5,391 nt of DNA from CAYVJW01 sp964451885. Lineage in GTDB: Bacteria > Patescibacteriota > Gracilibacteria > UBA4473. The stretch covers positions 1 to 5,391 of the forward strand of contig CAYVJW010000113.1 in the NCBI GenBank assembly GCA_964451885.1. Reading direction: 5' to 3'. How positions within the stretch are numbered: the first letter of the stretch is position 1; every line of letters begins with the position of its first letter. Shown piece after piece: positions 1 to 4,870 of this stretch. Under the pieces are notes generated by a model. That model saw only the letters and a list, made by a program, of their open reading frames with translations, was not told the DNA's origin and made no database searches. The position numbers and the translations under genes were made by a program.

Positions 1-14
1 TAAGCTTTTCTCAT
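1..14 (-). CDS. Possible 5' end of a gene leaving the left edge
   Basis: On the reverse strand an ATG at 14-12 starts M-R-K-A and runs off the window. A purine-rich AAAGGTG lies at 25-19, a few bases upstream of this ATG, and would serve as a ribosome binding site. It follows the 43-residue ORF on the same strand by about 30 nt, so the two would form one transcript. Only four codons are visible and no function can be suggested. Confidence 0.3.
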
Positions 15-45
15 TGTACACCTTTGTTGTTCGTTTTCAAGTTTA

Positions 46-177
46 TCACTCCCGACTGCATATAACCGGTTTCCCAGAAAAACATACGGAGACCTCCCCA
101 ATAAACCGCTCAAACCTTTCGGTCACGACAACATTTCCGGTCTCGCTATCTACGGCTGTTTTTTCTCGTATAATCAT
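46..177 (-). CDS. Small hypothetical protein, 43 aa
   Basis: Reverse-strand ORF that ends in TGA. A GAGGAG at 189-184 lies 6 nt before the ATG at 177-175 and only 3 nt before an adjacent ATG at 180-178, so I prefer the inner start. The product begins MIIREKTAVD and contains NVVVTERFERFIGEV, then two cysteines near the C-terminus (CFSG and ICSRE). It has no signal peptide or membrane segment. I do not recognise the family. A plausible promoter lies about 50 nt upstream, and another start with its own ribosome binding site follows, which suggests the first gene of an operon read leftwards. The ribosome binding site is the main support. A longer forward reading frame overlaps it but has neither a ribosome binding site nor a recognisable product. 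Confidence 0.45.
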   Translation of the reverse strand: MIIREKTAVDSETGNVVVTERFERFIGEVSVCFSGKPVICSRE

Positions 178-230
178 CATTTTCTCCTCAATGGTTGACA
201 TTGCTGGGACAACTAAAATCACAAATAAAA

Positions 231-258
231 ACTATAAATATGACCTTAATCGTCCCAA
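231..258 (-). promoter_or_regulatory. Candidate promoter for the leftward small-gene unit
   Basis: Reverse-strand TTGGGA (258-253), a 16-nt spacer, then TATAGT (236-231). The -10 box matches the sigma70 consensus at 5 of 6 positions and the -35 at 4 of 6. A start near 224 would give a leader of about 45 nt before the ORF at 177. AT-rich sequence gives such matches by chance, so confidence is low. Confidence 0.3.
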
Positions 259-315
259 CAAACCTATTTTAGATAGTAGACAAGACAACTGCCTATCGAT
301 TCTTTTGAAGAATAT

Positions 316-341
316 AACTCCGGGATTCCGGGTTATTTTTC
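316..341 (+). terminator. Weak terminator-like hairpin
   Basis: AACTCCGG (317-324 region) can pair with CCGGGTT (328-334) around a GATT loop with one bulge, and ATTTTT follows. On the forward strand this resembles a short intrinsic terminator, but no forward gene that it would end is convincing. The rest of the roughly 340-bp gap between 178 and 516 holds only the two candidate promoters and AT-rich sequence. Confidence 0.25.
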
Positions 342-444
342 ATTCAAAAATATCAACGGCAGATCAATGTCTACTAATATTTCGAAATTTCAAAGATCAT
401 AGTAATATAACAATACTTATGTATCACATATTTTTATTTTTGTC

Positions 445-502
445 AAGAGATAATAGTTGACTTTTAAATAAATAATTGCTAAATGATGATTGATTATCTC
501 TT
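445..502. repeat. 10-bp inverted repeat flanking the operon promoter
   Basis: AAGAGATAAT at 445-454 and its exact reverse complement ATTATCTCTT at 493-502 flank the candidate promoter of the nudix-NAD kinase operon, 38 bp apart. They could be paired operator half-sites or the arms of a leader structure. In AT-rich sequence a 10-bp match is suggestive but not decisive. Confidence 0.35.
457..485 (+). promoter_or_regulatory. Candidate promoter of the nudix-NAD kinase operon
   Basis: TTGACT (457-462; 5 of 6 to the sigma70 -35) is followed after 17 nt by a poor -10, TAAATG (480-485). Transcription from here would begin near 492 and leave about 25 nt before the ATG at 517. That leader has no purine-rich ribosome binding site. 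The -35 is convincing and the -10 is not. Confidence 0.33.
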
Positions 503-516
503 AATTCCTTTAAAAA

Positions 517-1407
517 ATGCTCCCAACAGAAAATCCGCCTACCGTACCAACTCAAAAAGAAACACCGACTGATCCAACCCAACTCGCCAAACCAACTCAA
601 GAACAAACAGAAACCACCCTTCAAAACGCCCTTCACCAAAAATCCCGATTCGAAAGGCCTAACTTCTATCCAGAAAGATTTGACGTCCCGGATGACAAAG
701 TAGCCAGAAAAGCTGATTTTCCGAAATACGCGCCTCCATACTTCGTAGCAGATGAAGTAGCCGCCGACCAAGTATGGGCAGATCCTGAAGACATTAGCCA
801 ATTAGAAAGGATCATTGAAAGTTACGAAGGCTCTCTCCAATTCGACGCAAAAAACCGCCCTTTAAATCCTCGCGGAAGAACCGGAATCGAAGGCAGAGGC
901 GTACTAGGAAAATGGGGACCGAACTTTGCCGCCGACCCGATCATCACCCGCGCAAACCCGGGAACCGGACAAATCGAAATACTAGCCATAGAACGTGATG
1001 ATGCCGGAAATAAACTGGTAAAAAACAGAGAAACCGGTATTTGGGAAAAAAGCACCGGCCCCACAGAAAAAGCCATCCCCGGAGGCCATGTAGATGAAGG
1101 CGAAATACTCTCCCAGACCCTCGCCCGGGAAGCAAATGAAGAAACTGGCGTAGAATTGGATATGGAGCGAGCAAAAATTTTGTACAAAGGTTACGTAGAC
1201 GACCCCAGAAACACAGACCACGCCTGGATGGAAACCACCGTAGCACACCTACACTTAACACCTGAAGAAGCGAAAAAACTAAACCCGAAAGCAGGCAGTG
1301 ACGCAAAATCTGTCGAATGGTGCCCATTAACAGAAGAAAACCTGGAAAATTACTACGCTAGCCATGGGGATTTTGTGAAGATGGCCTTAAGAAACCTTCA
1401 GAAATAA
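517..1407 (+). CDS. NUDT9-type ADP-ribose pyrophosphatase (Nudix hydrolase)
   Basis: A 296-aa Nudix hydrolase predicted to split ADP-ribose into AMP and ribose 5-phosphate, in the cytoplasm. It resembles animal NUDT9 and the NUDT9-H domain of TRPM2 over most of its length. Shared segments are RPNFYPERFDVPDDKV (47-62), QVWADP (85-90), NPRGRTG...GRGVLGKWGPN...ADPIITR (117-145), YKGYVDDPRNTDHAWMET (223-240) and YASHGDF (280-286). The catalytic Nudix box is canonical: G190, E196, R204-E205, E208-E209 and G211. Residues 1-45 are rich in Pro, Thr and Gln with repeated PTQ, a likely disordered extension, and there is no signal peptide. The ATG at 517 is the most upstream start and lacks a Shine-Dalgarno sequence. 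The NAD kinase begins 1 nt after the stop, so the pair is surely co-transcribed and points to NAD-related metabolism. Family assignment is strong; the substrate is inferred from the family. Confidence 0.9.
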   Translation: MLPTENPPTVPTQKETPTDPTQLAKPTQEQTETTLQNALHQKSRFERPNFYPERFDVPDDKVARKADFPKYAPPYFVADEVAADQVWADPEDISQLERIIESYEGSLQFDAKNRPLNPRGRTGIEGRGVLGKWGPNFAADPIITRANPGTGQIEILAIERDDAGNKLVKNRETGIWEKSTGPTEKAIPGGHVDEGEILSQTLAREANEETGVELDMERAKILYKGYVDDPRNTDHAWMETTVAHLHLTPEEAKKLNPKAGSDAKSVEWCPLTEENLENYYASHGDFVKMALRNLQK

Positions 1408-1408
1408 A

Positions 1409-2206
1409 ATGGCAAACCTAAACCTCCACGTAATCAAAGGCGACACCGAACTCGCCCAAAGCACTTATGAGCAACTAAGGCCAGTTCTAAACAGCAGCCA
1501 CATTGCCGAAGTACAAGACCCCAGAGACGCAGATGATCGATTCGTCTTGGGAGGTGACGGAACCGCGCTCACGGAAGGACGACAAGATCTCAAAATTGAA
1601 GGACTTCCACCAATATTCGGCATGAAAGCCGGAAACCTGAAAAGCAAAGGAATGTTCCTGAATGAAATTCCCCTAGATATAAGCACCGAGCAACTGGCCG
1701 AAATAATTCGAAACAGTATCGCAGAAAAGCTTTATTATCTTCACGTAACAATAACAGACATTCAAGGTCGAACAAAAGAAATCTACGCCCTCAACGATGT
1801 AAACACAATAAGAACCAGGCCACAAAGCACCGCTTTGGATATATCCATCAATGGAATAAAAAGAGCCGAAAGAGCCATGGGAGACGGATTCATCATCAGC
1901 ACCCCCCAGGGATCCACCGCCTACAATCGGAGCGCCGGCGGAATCATAGCCACCTCCCAAAATACCATGCAGCTAAGGGGAATCTGTTCCTCCTTTGGAT
2001 CCCTTATGCTTAATAAATCGGACACAGTAGGGCTTACCGCCCTCGAAACACAAAAAAGGCCGCAAAGAGTTGAAGCAGACGGTCAAATTATCATCGATGA
2101 GATGAAAGATTTAGTCGCCACCACCTCTCAAAGATTCTCTACTTTTTGCTTTAGACAGGGACAGACACTGGAAGATAAACTGATCGCGGAAGCGGTGAGA
2201 AAATGA
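1409..2206 (+). CDS. nadK: NAD kinase (ATP-NAD kinase family)
   Basis: A 265-aa protein predicted to phosphorylate NAD at the 2'-hydroxyl of its adenosine ribose, giving NADP. Family hallmarks appear in order: LGGDGT (47-52), ALND (127-130, the NE/D motif that contacts NAD), GDGFIISTPQGSTAYNRSAGG (158-178) and RPQRVEADGQ (217-226). The glycine-rich segment after GGDGT is atypical: GMKAGNLKSKGMFLNE (71-86) stands where most bacterial enzymes have something like GxNxGxxGFL. The length is near the short end of the family, with a short N-terminal lobe before GGDGT. The start is the ATG 1 nt after the nudix stop, with no ribosome binding site, so translational coupling is likely. The TGA stop is followed within 25 nt by a terminator. 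The C-terminal 28 residues recur in diverged form at 3684-3773. Function is well supported; a polyphosphate versus ATP donor cannot be read from the sequence. Confidence 0.9.
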   Translation: MANLNLHVIKGDTELAQSTYEQLRPVLNSSHIAEVQDPRDADDRFVLGGDGTALTEGRQDLKIEGLPPIFGMKAGNLKSKGMFLNEIPLDISTEQLAEIIRNSIAEKLYYLHVTITDIQGRTKEIYALNDVNTIRTRPQSTALDISINGIKRAERAMGDGFIISTPQGSTAYNRSAGGIIATSQNTMQLRGICSSFGSLMLNKSDTVGLTALETQKRPQRVEADGQIIIDEMKDLVATTSQRFSTFCFRQGQTLEDKLIAEAVRK

Positions 2207-2224
2207 TATTTATATGTATATCCC

Positions 2225-2433
2225 CGCTGGAGCACCCTTGCAGGGTGGTCCTTTTTATTCACGCAAAAGCAACCCCCTTCTTACTGAGATCCGAGACAGG
2301 CTCTTAGGAAGTTTCATCAATATTCAATATTTGATCTTTCAATTCTCGGATTATTTAGACTGACGGCATGATATTAAATTAAGTTTGTGCAAACTATAGA
2401 ACTTTTCGACCACCCTGCAAGGGTGCTCGAGCG
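2225..2433. repeat. 209-bp segment bounded by 26-bp inverted repeats
   Basis: 2225-2250 and 2408-2433 are reverse complements over 26 bp with one mismatch. Each arm is itself a hairpin (CACCCT-TGC-AGGGTG). The 157 bp between them holds nested inverted repeats: ATCCGAGA (2289-2296) with TCTCGGAT (2344-2351), and inside that ATCAATATT with AATATTTGAT. The left arm doubles as the NAD kinase terminator. No coding potential is visible. It could be a small palindromic mobile element or a pair of opposed terminators. Confidence 0.6.
2229..2256 (+). terminator. Rho-independent terminator of the nudix-NAD kinase operon
   Basis: GGAGCACCCT (2229-2238) pairs with AGGGTGGTCC (2242-2251) around a TGC loop, with a single G-G mismatch, and TTTTT follows at once. 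It lies 22 nt after the NAD kinase stop and is the natural end of the operon. Confidence 0.75.
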
Positions 2434-2447
2434 TTAATGAAAAAGGT

Positions 2448-2541
2448 TTAAGTTATTTTTTACGAGCCCTTAAGGTGAGAGATAAAATAACATGTTCAAG
2501 TTCGCTCAGATTTGCATTATATAGATTTATAAAAAATTGAG
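2448..2541. repeat. Truncated element copy 1 with a right-end/left-end junction
   Basis: From about 2474 to 2541 the sequence is nearly identical to the first 68 bp of the elements at 3774 and 4871, then it diverges completely after TTGAG. Immediately before it, 2448-2472 resembles the right end of those elements (AAGTTATTTT, then GCCCTTA). A right end and a left end are thus joined, and 2452-2491 can fold back (GTTATTTT with AAAATAAC). The remaining spacer up to 2611 shows nothing recognisable. Confidence 0.65.
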
Positions 2542-2611
2542 TATTCTGCCAAAGCAAGAACTTTTCAAATTCACTCTCAAAGTTTTGCAACTGATCCAGT
2601 ACTTTTTAACA

Positions 2612-2664
2612 GTTTACAATTTAGTTGACAATGAGAAAGTTCTAGTTTACAATTAATTGACAAT
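2612..2664. promoter_or_regulatory. Four repeated half-sites at the start of the regulator gene
   Basis: GTTTACAAT (2612), GTTGACAAT (2624), GTTTACAAT (2645) and ATTGACAAT (2656) form two tandem copies of a roughly 27-bp block with a period of 33 bp. They cover the promoter and the start codon. The first copy also carries ATG AGA AAG TTC TAG, a four-codon ORF that mimics the real gene start. The arrangement would suit autoregulation by the winged-helix domain of the gene product (inference). Confidence 0.45.
2625..2653 (+). promoter_or_regulatory. Promoter of the winged-helix/ATPase/DUF4325 gene
   Basis: A perfect -35 TTGACA (2625-2630), a 17-nt spacer and TACAAT (2648-2653; 5 of 6 to the -10 consensus). 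Transcription would begin near 2660, within a few nucleotides of the ATG at 2663. The mRNA would then be essentially leaderless, which explains the absence of a ribosome binding site. Confidence 0.6.
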
Positions 2665-3682
2665 GAAAAAACTCAAGCACGACATTGAGGAACTTGCCAA
2701 AACGCAACAAGAAATTAAGACTCAAGACATTGTCTCGCTTTTTGGAGTCTCCCGTCAATACGCCCACAAAGCAGTTTCCATACTCTGTCACGAAAAAAAA
2801 CTGATTAAGATTGGAAGCACTAGGTCGAGTTTTTATTGTCTTCCAGAACATTCCAAAAAGTTGAAAAAAGTGACGCAAAAAATTCAAAATCTTCAACAAC
2901 ATGAACATGAAGTGTTAGAAAATTTGGAGAAAAAAGCATTCTTTTTAAAAGAAATAAATGAAAACCTATACAGCATTTTTTATTATGCCTTCTCTGAAAT
3001 GCTTAACAATGCTATCGAACACTCGAAATCCTCAAATATTCAAATTTCGGTATCACTAGAGGATAAAAATTTAGAATTTCACATAGATGATTTTGGAATC
3101 GGAGTTTTTAGAAATGTTATGAAAAAGAAAAAATTAAAATCAGAATTGGAAGCTATACAGGATATTTTGAAGGGAAAAACCACAACAGCACCTCAGGCTC
3201 ACTCGGGAGAAGGCATATTTTTCACTTCCAAAACAGCTGATATTTATGAATTAGAAAGTTATGGATATCGTTTGACGGTTAATAATTTAATAAGAGATAC
3301 TTTTATAGAAGAAGTTCCCTCAAACAAAAAAGGAACGAAAGTTACATTCAAAATTGCCTGCGATACACAGAAGCATATGAGTGATATTTTCCATAAATAC
3401 CAGACAAACCCAACAGAACATGCCTTTGATAAAACCGAAATTCAAGTAAAATTATACACCCTAGGCACAATTCATATTTCCAGATCTCAGGCAAGACGGA
3501 TATTAAGCAATCTAGATAAATTCAAATCCATTATCCTTGACTTCGACAAAGTTCCAACCGTAGGCCAAGCATTTGCAGACGAGATTTTTCGCATATTTCA
3601 CAGTAAACATCCAGAAATCCAAATCACCCCAATAAACATGACAAAAACAGTAGAATTCATGGTGAAGAGAGTGGGAGTTTAA
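2663..3682 (+). CDS. Winged-helix, GHKL-type ATPase and DUF4325 (STAS-like) regulator
   Basis: A 339-aa cytoplasmic protein, probably a transcriptional regulator or signalling switch. Domains in order: a helix-turn-helix (about 8-60, with LFGVSRQYAHKAVSIL); a linker rich in Lys and Gln that is probably coiled coil (62-98); a histidine-kinase-like ATPase fold (100-235) with N-box EMLNNAIEHS (112-121), G1 motif DDFGIG (142-147), GEGIFFTSK (182-190) and GTKVTF (224-229); and a DUF4325 domain (about 258-335) with SRSQARRIL and LDFDKVPTVGQAFADEIFR. There is no phosphoacceptor histidine domain, so it is more like an anti-sigma ATPase fused to its STAS-type partner than a sensor kinase. I chose the ATG at 2663 over the TTG at 2657 because the promoter predicts transcription from about 2660. 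It is a single-gene unit that sits between two copies of the NAD kinase 3' end. Architecture is confident; target and signal are unknown. Confidence 0.85.
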   Translation: MKKLKHDIEELAKTQQEIKTQDIVSLFGVSRQYAHKAVSILCHEKKLIKIGSTRSSFYCLPEHSKKLKKVTQKIQNLQQHEHEVLENLEKKAFFLKEINENLYSIFYYAFSEMLNNAIEHSKSSNIQISVSLEDKNLEFHIDDFGIGVFRNVMKKKKLKSELEAIQDILKGKTTTAPQAHSGEGIFFTSKTADIYELESYGYRLTVNNLIRDTFIEEVPSNKKGTKVTFKIACDTQKHMSDIFHKYQTNPTEHAFDKTEIQVKLYTLGTIHISRSQARRILSNLDKFKSIILDFDKVPTVGQAFADEIFRIFHSKHPEIQITPINMTKTVEFMVKRVGV

Positions 3683-3683
3683 T

Positions 3684-3773
3684 CTCCTCGAGCACATGAA
3701 AAATTTAACCGCCGCAACGTCCCGAAAGTTTTCCACATTCTGCTTTTCAAAAGGACAGACATAGAAGATAAAC
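3684..3773 (+). pseudogene. Frameshifted C-terminal remnant of an NAD kinase
   Basis: Just after the regulator's stop, a frame reads EHMKNLTAATSRKF, then STFCFSKGQT, and hits TAG at 3762. NAD kinase residues 231-252 read EMKDLVATTSQRF, then STFCFRQGQT. Restoring one missing base at 3762 continues the match with EDKL. About three quarters of the bases agree and many differences are synonymous, so this is the tail of a separate, once-functional NAD kinase and not a recent copy of the gene at 1409. It has no start and ends exactly where the terminal inverted repeat at 3774 begins. Confidence 0.75.
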
Positions 3774-3934
3774 TTAGGGTGAGAGATAAAATAACATGTT
3801 CAAGTTCGCTCAGATTTGCATTATATAGATTTATAAAAAATTGAGGAATATTGTAATATTGTGAAAGTTTTTAGAAATTTAGATGATGTGAAGCTGTGAT
3901 GAAATTGTTCAAGTTATTTTGTCGCTCGCCCTTA
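3774..3934. mobile_element. 161-bp terminal-inverted-repeat element, copy 2
   Basis: The left end (3774-3795, TTAGGGTGAG...AAAATAAC) and right end (3913-3934, GTTATTTT...CGCCCTTA) are inverted repeats matching at 18 of 22 positions. The AT-rich interior has no long ORF; the longest conserved one is MFKFAQICII followed by TAG. The size, ends and lack of coding suggest a MITE-like non-autonomous element. It is nearly identical to 4871-5030. The similarity between the two copies continues beyond the right end through the terminator. No target-site duplication is evident. Confidence 0.7.
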
Positions 3935-3960
3935 TCGCAGAAACAACGAGAAAATAAGAT

Positions 3961-3997
3961 TTAAAAACTGAGACCGAGCGAAATTCACCCGGCCCCA
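3961..3997 (-). terminator. Rho-independent terminator of the small reverse-strand gene
   Basis: On the reverse strand TGGGGCCGGGTG (3997-3986) pairs with CGCTCGGTCTCA (3980-3969) around an AATTT loop in a 12-bp stem that includes G-U pairs, followed by GTTTTTAA. It lies about 40 nt after the stop at 4036. The copy at 5057-5092 keeps the stem despite base changes, for example G-U to A-U. Confidence 0.72.
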
Positions 3998-4035
3998 TAT
4001 CGAGATCAATCGACAAGATGAAAACCACAACTGAC

Positions 4036-4347
4036 TCAGGTAATCACAACAACTTCGGTCTCAACGACCTGCCAAGTAAGACCTTTTGAATCCACCGGGG
4101 GTTTCATGGAGAAATCACCACAAAGTGGCATTGCCTTCACCAAGGCATTCAGCACGAAGGTCCCATCCATTTTACCTGTTATTTTGATCGTGAGCAGCCT
4201 CCAACCCTTTTCGCTTATGGCACGCTTCAGCAAGATCTTGATCCTTAAGGCCTCCTCTTTGGTCTCCACAGACTCAACTTCAAGACAAATCGGCTTCGTA
4301 TACAAGGTCACCAATCTCACATCCTTCTCAACCTGTGTAACAGCCAT
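4036..4347 (-). CDS. Hypothetical protein, 103 aa, duplicated in the window
   Basis: Reverse-strand gene ending in TGA. The ATG at 4347-4345 is preceded by AGAGGAG (4362-4356) with 8 nt to AGGAG's end; the TTG two codons upstream is too close to that site. The product starts MAVTQVEKDVRLVTLYTKP, alternates hydrophobic and charged residues in strand-like fashion, and has no signal peptide or membrane helix. I do not recognise the family. A shorter relative lies at 5275-5102. Residues conserved between the two include G-x-x-x-L, LV-x-x-MP, the following G, M, and G-x-x-W-x-VV. Selection on those positions supports a real protein. A predicted leader of about 120 nt contains a CCCCAC/GTGGGG hairpin (4374-4379 with 4397-4402). 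It has its own promoter and terminator, so it is a one-gene unit. Confidence 0.72.
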   Translation of the reverse strand: MAVTQVEKDVRLVTLYTKPICLEVESVETKEEALRIKILLKRAISEKGWRLLTIKITGKMDGTFVLNALVKAMPLCGDFSMKPPVDSKGLTWQVVETEVVVIT

Positions 4348-4473
4348 AGTCAATTCTCCTCTGTCAAAGATCGCCCCACTCCACCGGGATGGCCATGTGG
4401 GGTTACTTCAATCTACGAATCATCACAAACTGAAGGAACCCCCAATACCACCCACTTTAGAGCAGTGTAACTT

Positions 4474-4501
4474 CTTTTAATGAATTAATATTTTATATCA
4501 A
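4474..4501 (-). promoter_or_regulatory. Promoter of the 103-aa gene
   Basis: Reverse-strand TTGATA (4501-4496), a 16-nt spacer and TAAAAG (4479-4474). The same arrangement (TTGACA, 17 nt, TAAAAG) is kept upstream of the truncated relative at 5324-5296, where flanking bases have drifted. That conservation is the main support, since the -10 box alone is weak. Confidence 0.42.
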
Positions 4502-4502
4502 G

Positions 4503-4688
4503 TAAATCTCAGTCACAAAATAACCCCACAATCCAAAATAATGTTCACGCCATATAGAATCCCAAAAAATCTCAACGTATCTTCCATTCGGCTTCGCTCA
4601 GGATCTTCGACGATATGTTTCAATTTTTTGGAATCCTATCTGACGCAAACCTTAAATACCTTATTCAAGTTACTTCGTGACTGAGCCT
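4503..4688. repeat. Degenerate terminal-inverted-repeat element with an inner palindrome
   Basis: 4503-4524 (TAAATCTCAGTC...AAAATAAC) and 4667-4688 (GTTACTTC...GAGCCTAA) are inverted repeats at 17 of 22 positions. Each also resembles the corresponding end of the elements at 3774 and 4871. Inside, 4554-4582 and 4611-4639 form a second inverted repeat matching at 22 of 29 positions, including a shared CCAAAAAAT block. No ORF is convincing. I read it as an older or divergent family member. Confidence 0.45.
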
Positions 4689-4695
4689 AACGTGA

Positions 4696-4860
4696 AACAC
4701 TCTCACCAAGATCCTACAGTCTCCCGAGGCCGCCGTGGAAGTGGCCAACCTGTTCCCCAAAAATCCGCCGCTCACCCTGGCCGACTGGGAAAAAGTATCC
4801 TTCAGTCTGGCACGGCTCTATGCCGTCGATACGGCTGCAAGAATTCTGGTAAAAAATTAG
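4696..4860 (+). pseudogene. C-terminal fragment of an unidentified protein
   Basis: A 54-codon open frame with no plausible start reads NTLTKILQSPEAAVEVANL and so on, ending SFSLARLYAVDTAARILVKN and TAG. Third positions are rich in C and G (GCC, CTG, GTG, CCG), unlike the AT-rich surroundings, and the amino-acid mix looks like a real helical C-terminus. It is cut on the left by a TGA at 4693, just beyond the degenerate element, and ends 10 nt before the next element at 4871. I do not recognise the parent family. Its base composition suggests a different origin from its neighbours. Confidence 0.5.
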
Positions 4861-4870
4861 GGTTACACAC

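Larger units (their letters stand above)
3774..4501 (-). repeat. Duplicated unit A (partner: 4871-5324)
   Basis: Read on the reverse strand, the unit is promoter, small gene, terminator, then terminal-inverted-repeat element. The partner at 4871-5324 has the same order. The left 240 bp are nearly identical, the coding parts are diverged but homologous, and the promoter ends match over about 55 bp (4448-4502 with 5271-5324). The partner lacks roughly 280 bp covering the leader and the N-terminal half of the gene. Confidence 0.7.

Noticed and set aside
14..460. 148-codon forward open frame at the left end
   Set aside because: No ribosome binding site, low-complexity Ile/Ser/Thr/Asn-rich product without recognisable motifs. 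It runs through a terminator-like hairpin and overlaps a reverse-strand ORF that has a good ribosome binding site.
2252..2472. A further full element ending at 2472
   Set aside because: The right end at 2448-2472 is fair, but the only left-end candidate near 2260-2275 matches poorly, so I report only the junction.
3797..3829. Ten-codon ORF MFKFAQICII conserved in the element copies
   Set aside because: Conservation is explained by the high DNA identity of the copies, and there is no convincing ribosome binding site.
4106..4480. 124-codon forward open frame opposite the 103-aa gene
   Set aside because: The reverse-strand frame has a ribosome binding site, promoter, terminator and a homologue in the window. 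The forward frame is its shadow.
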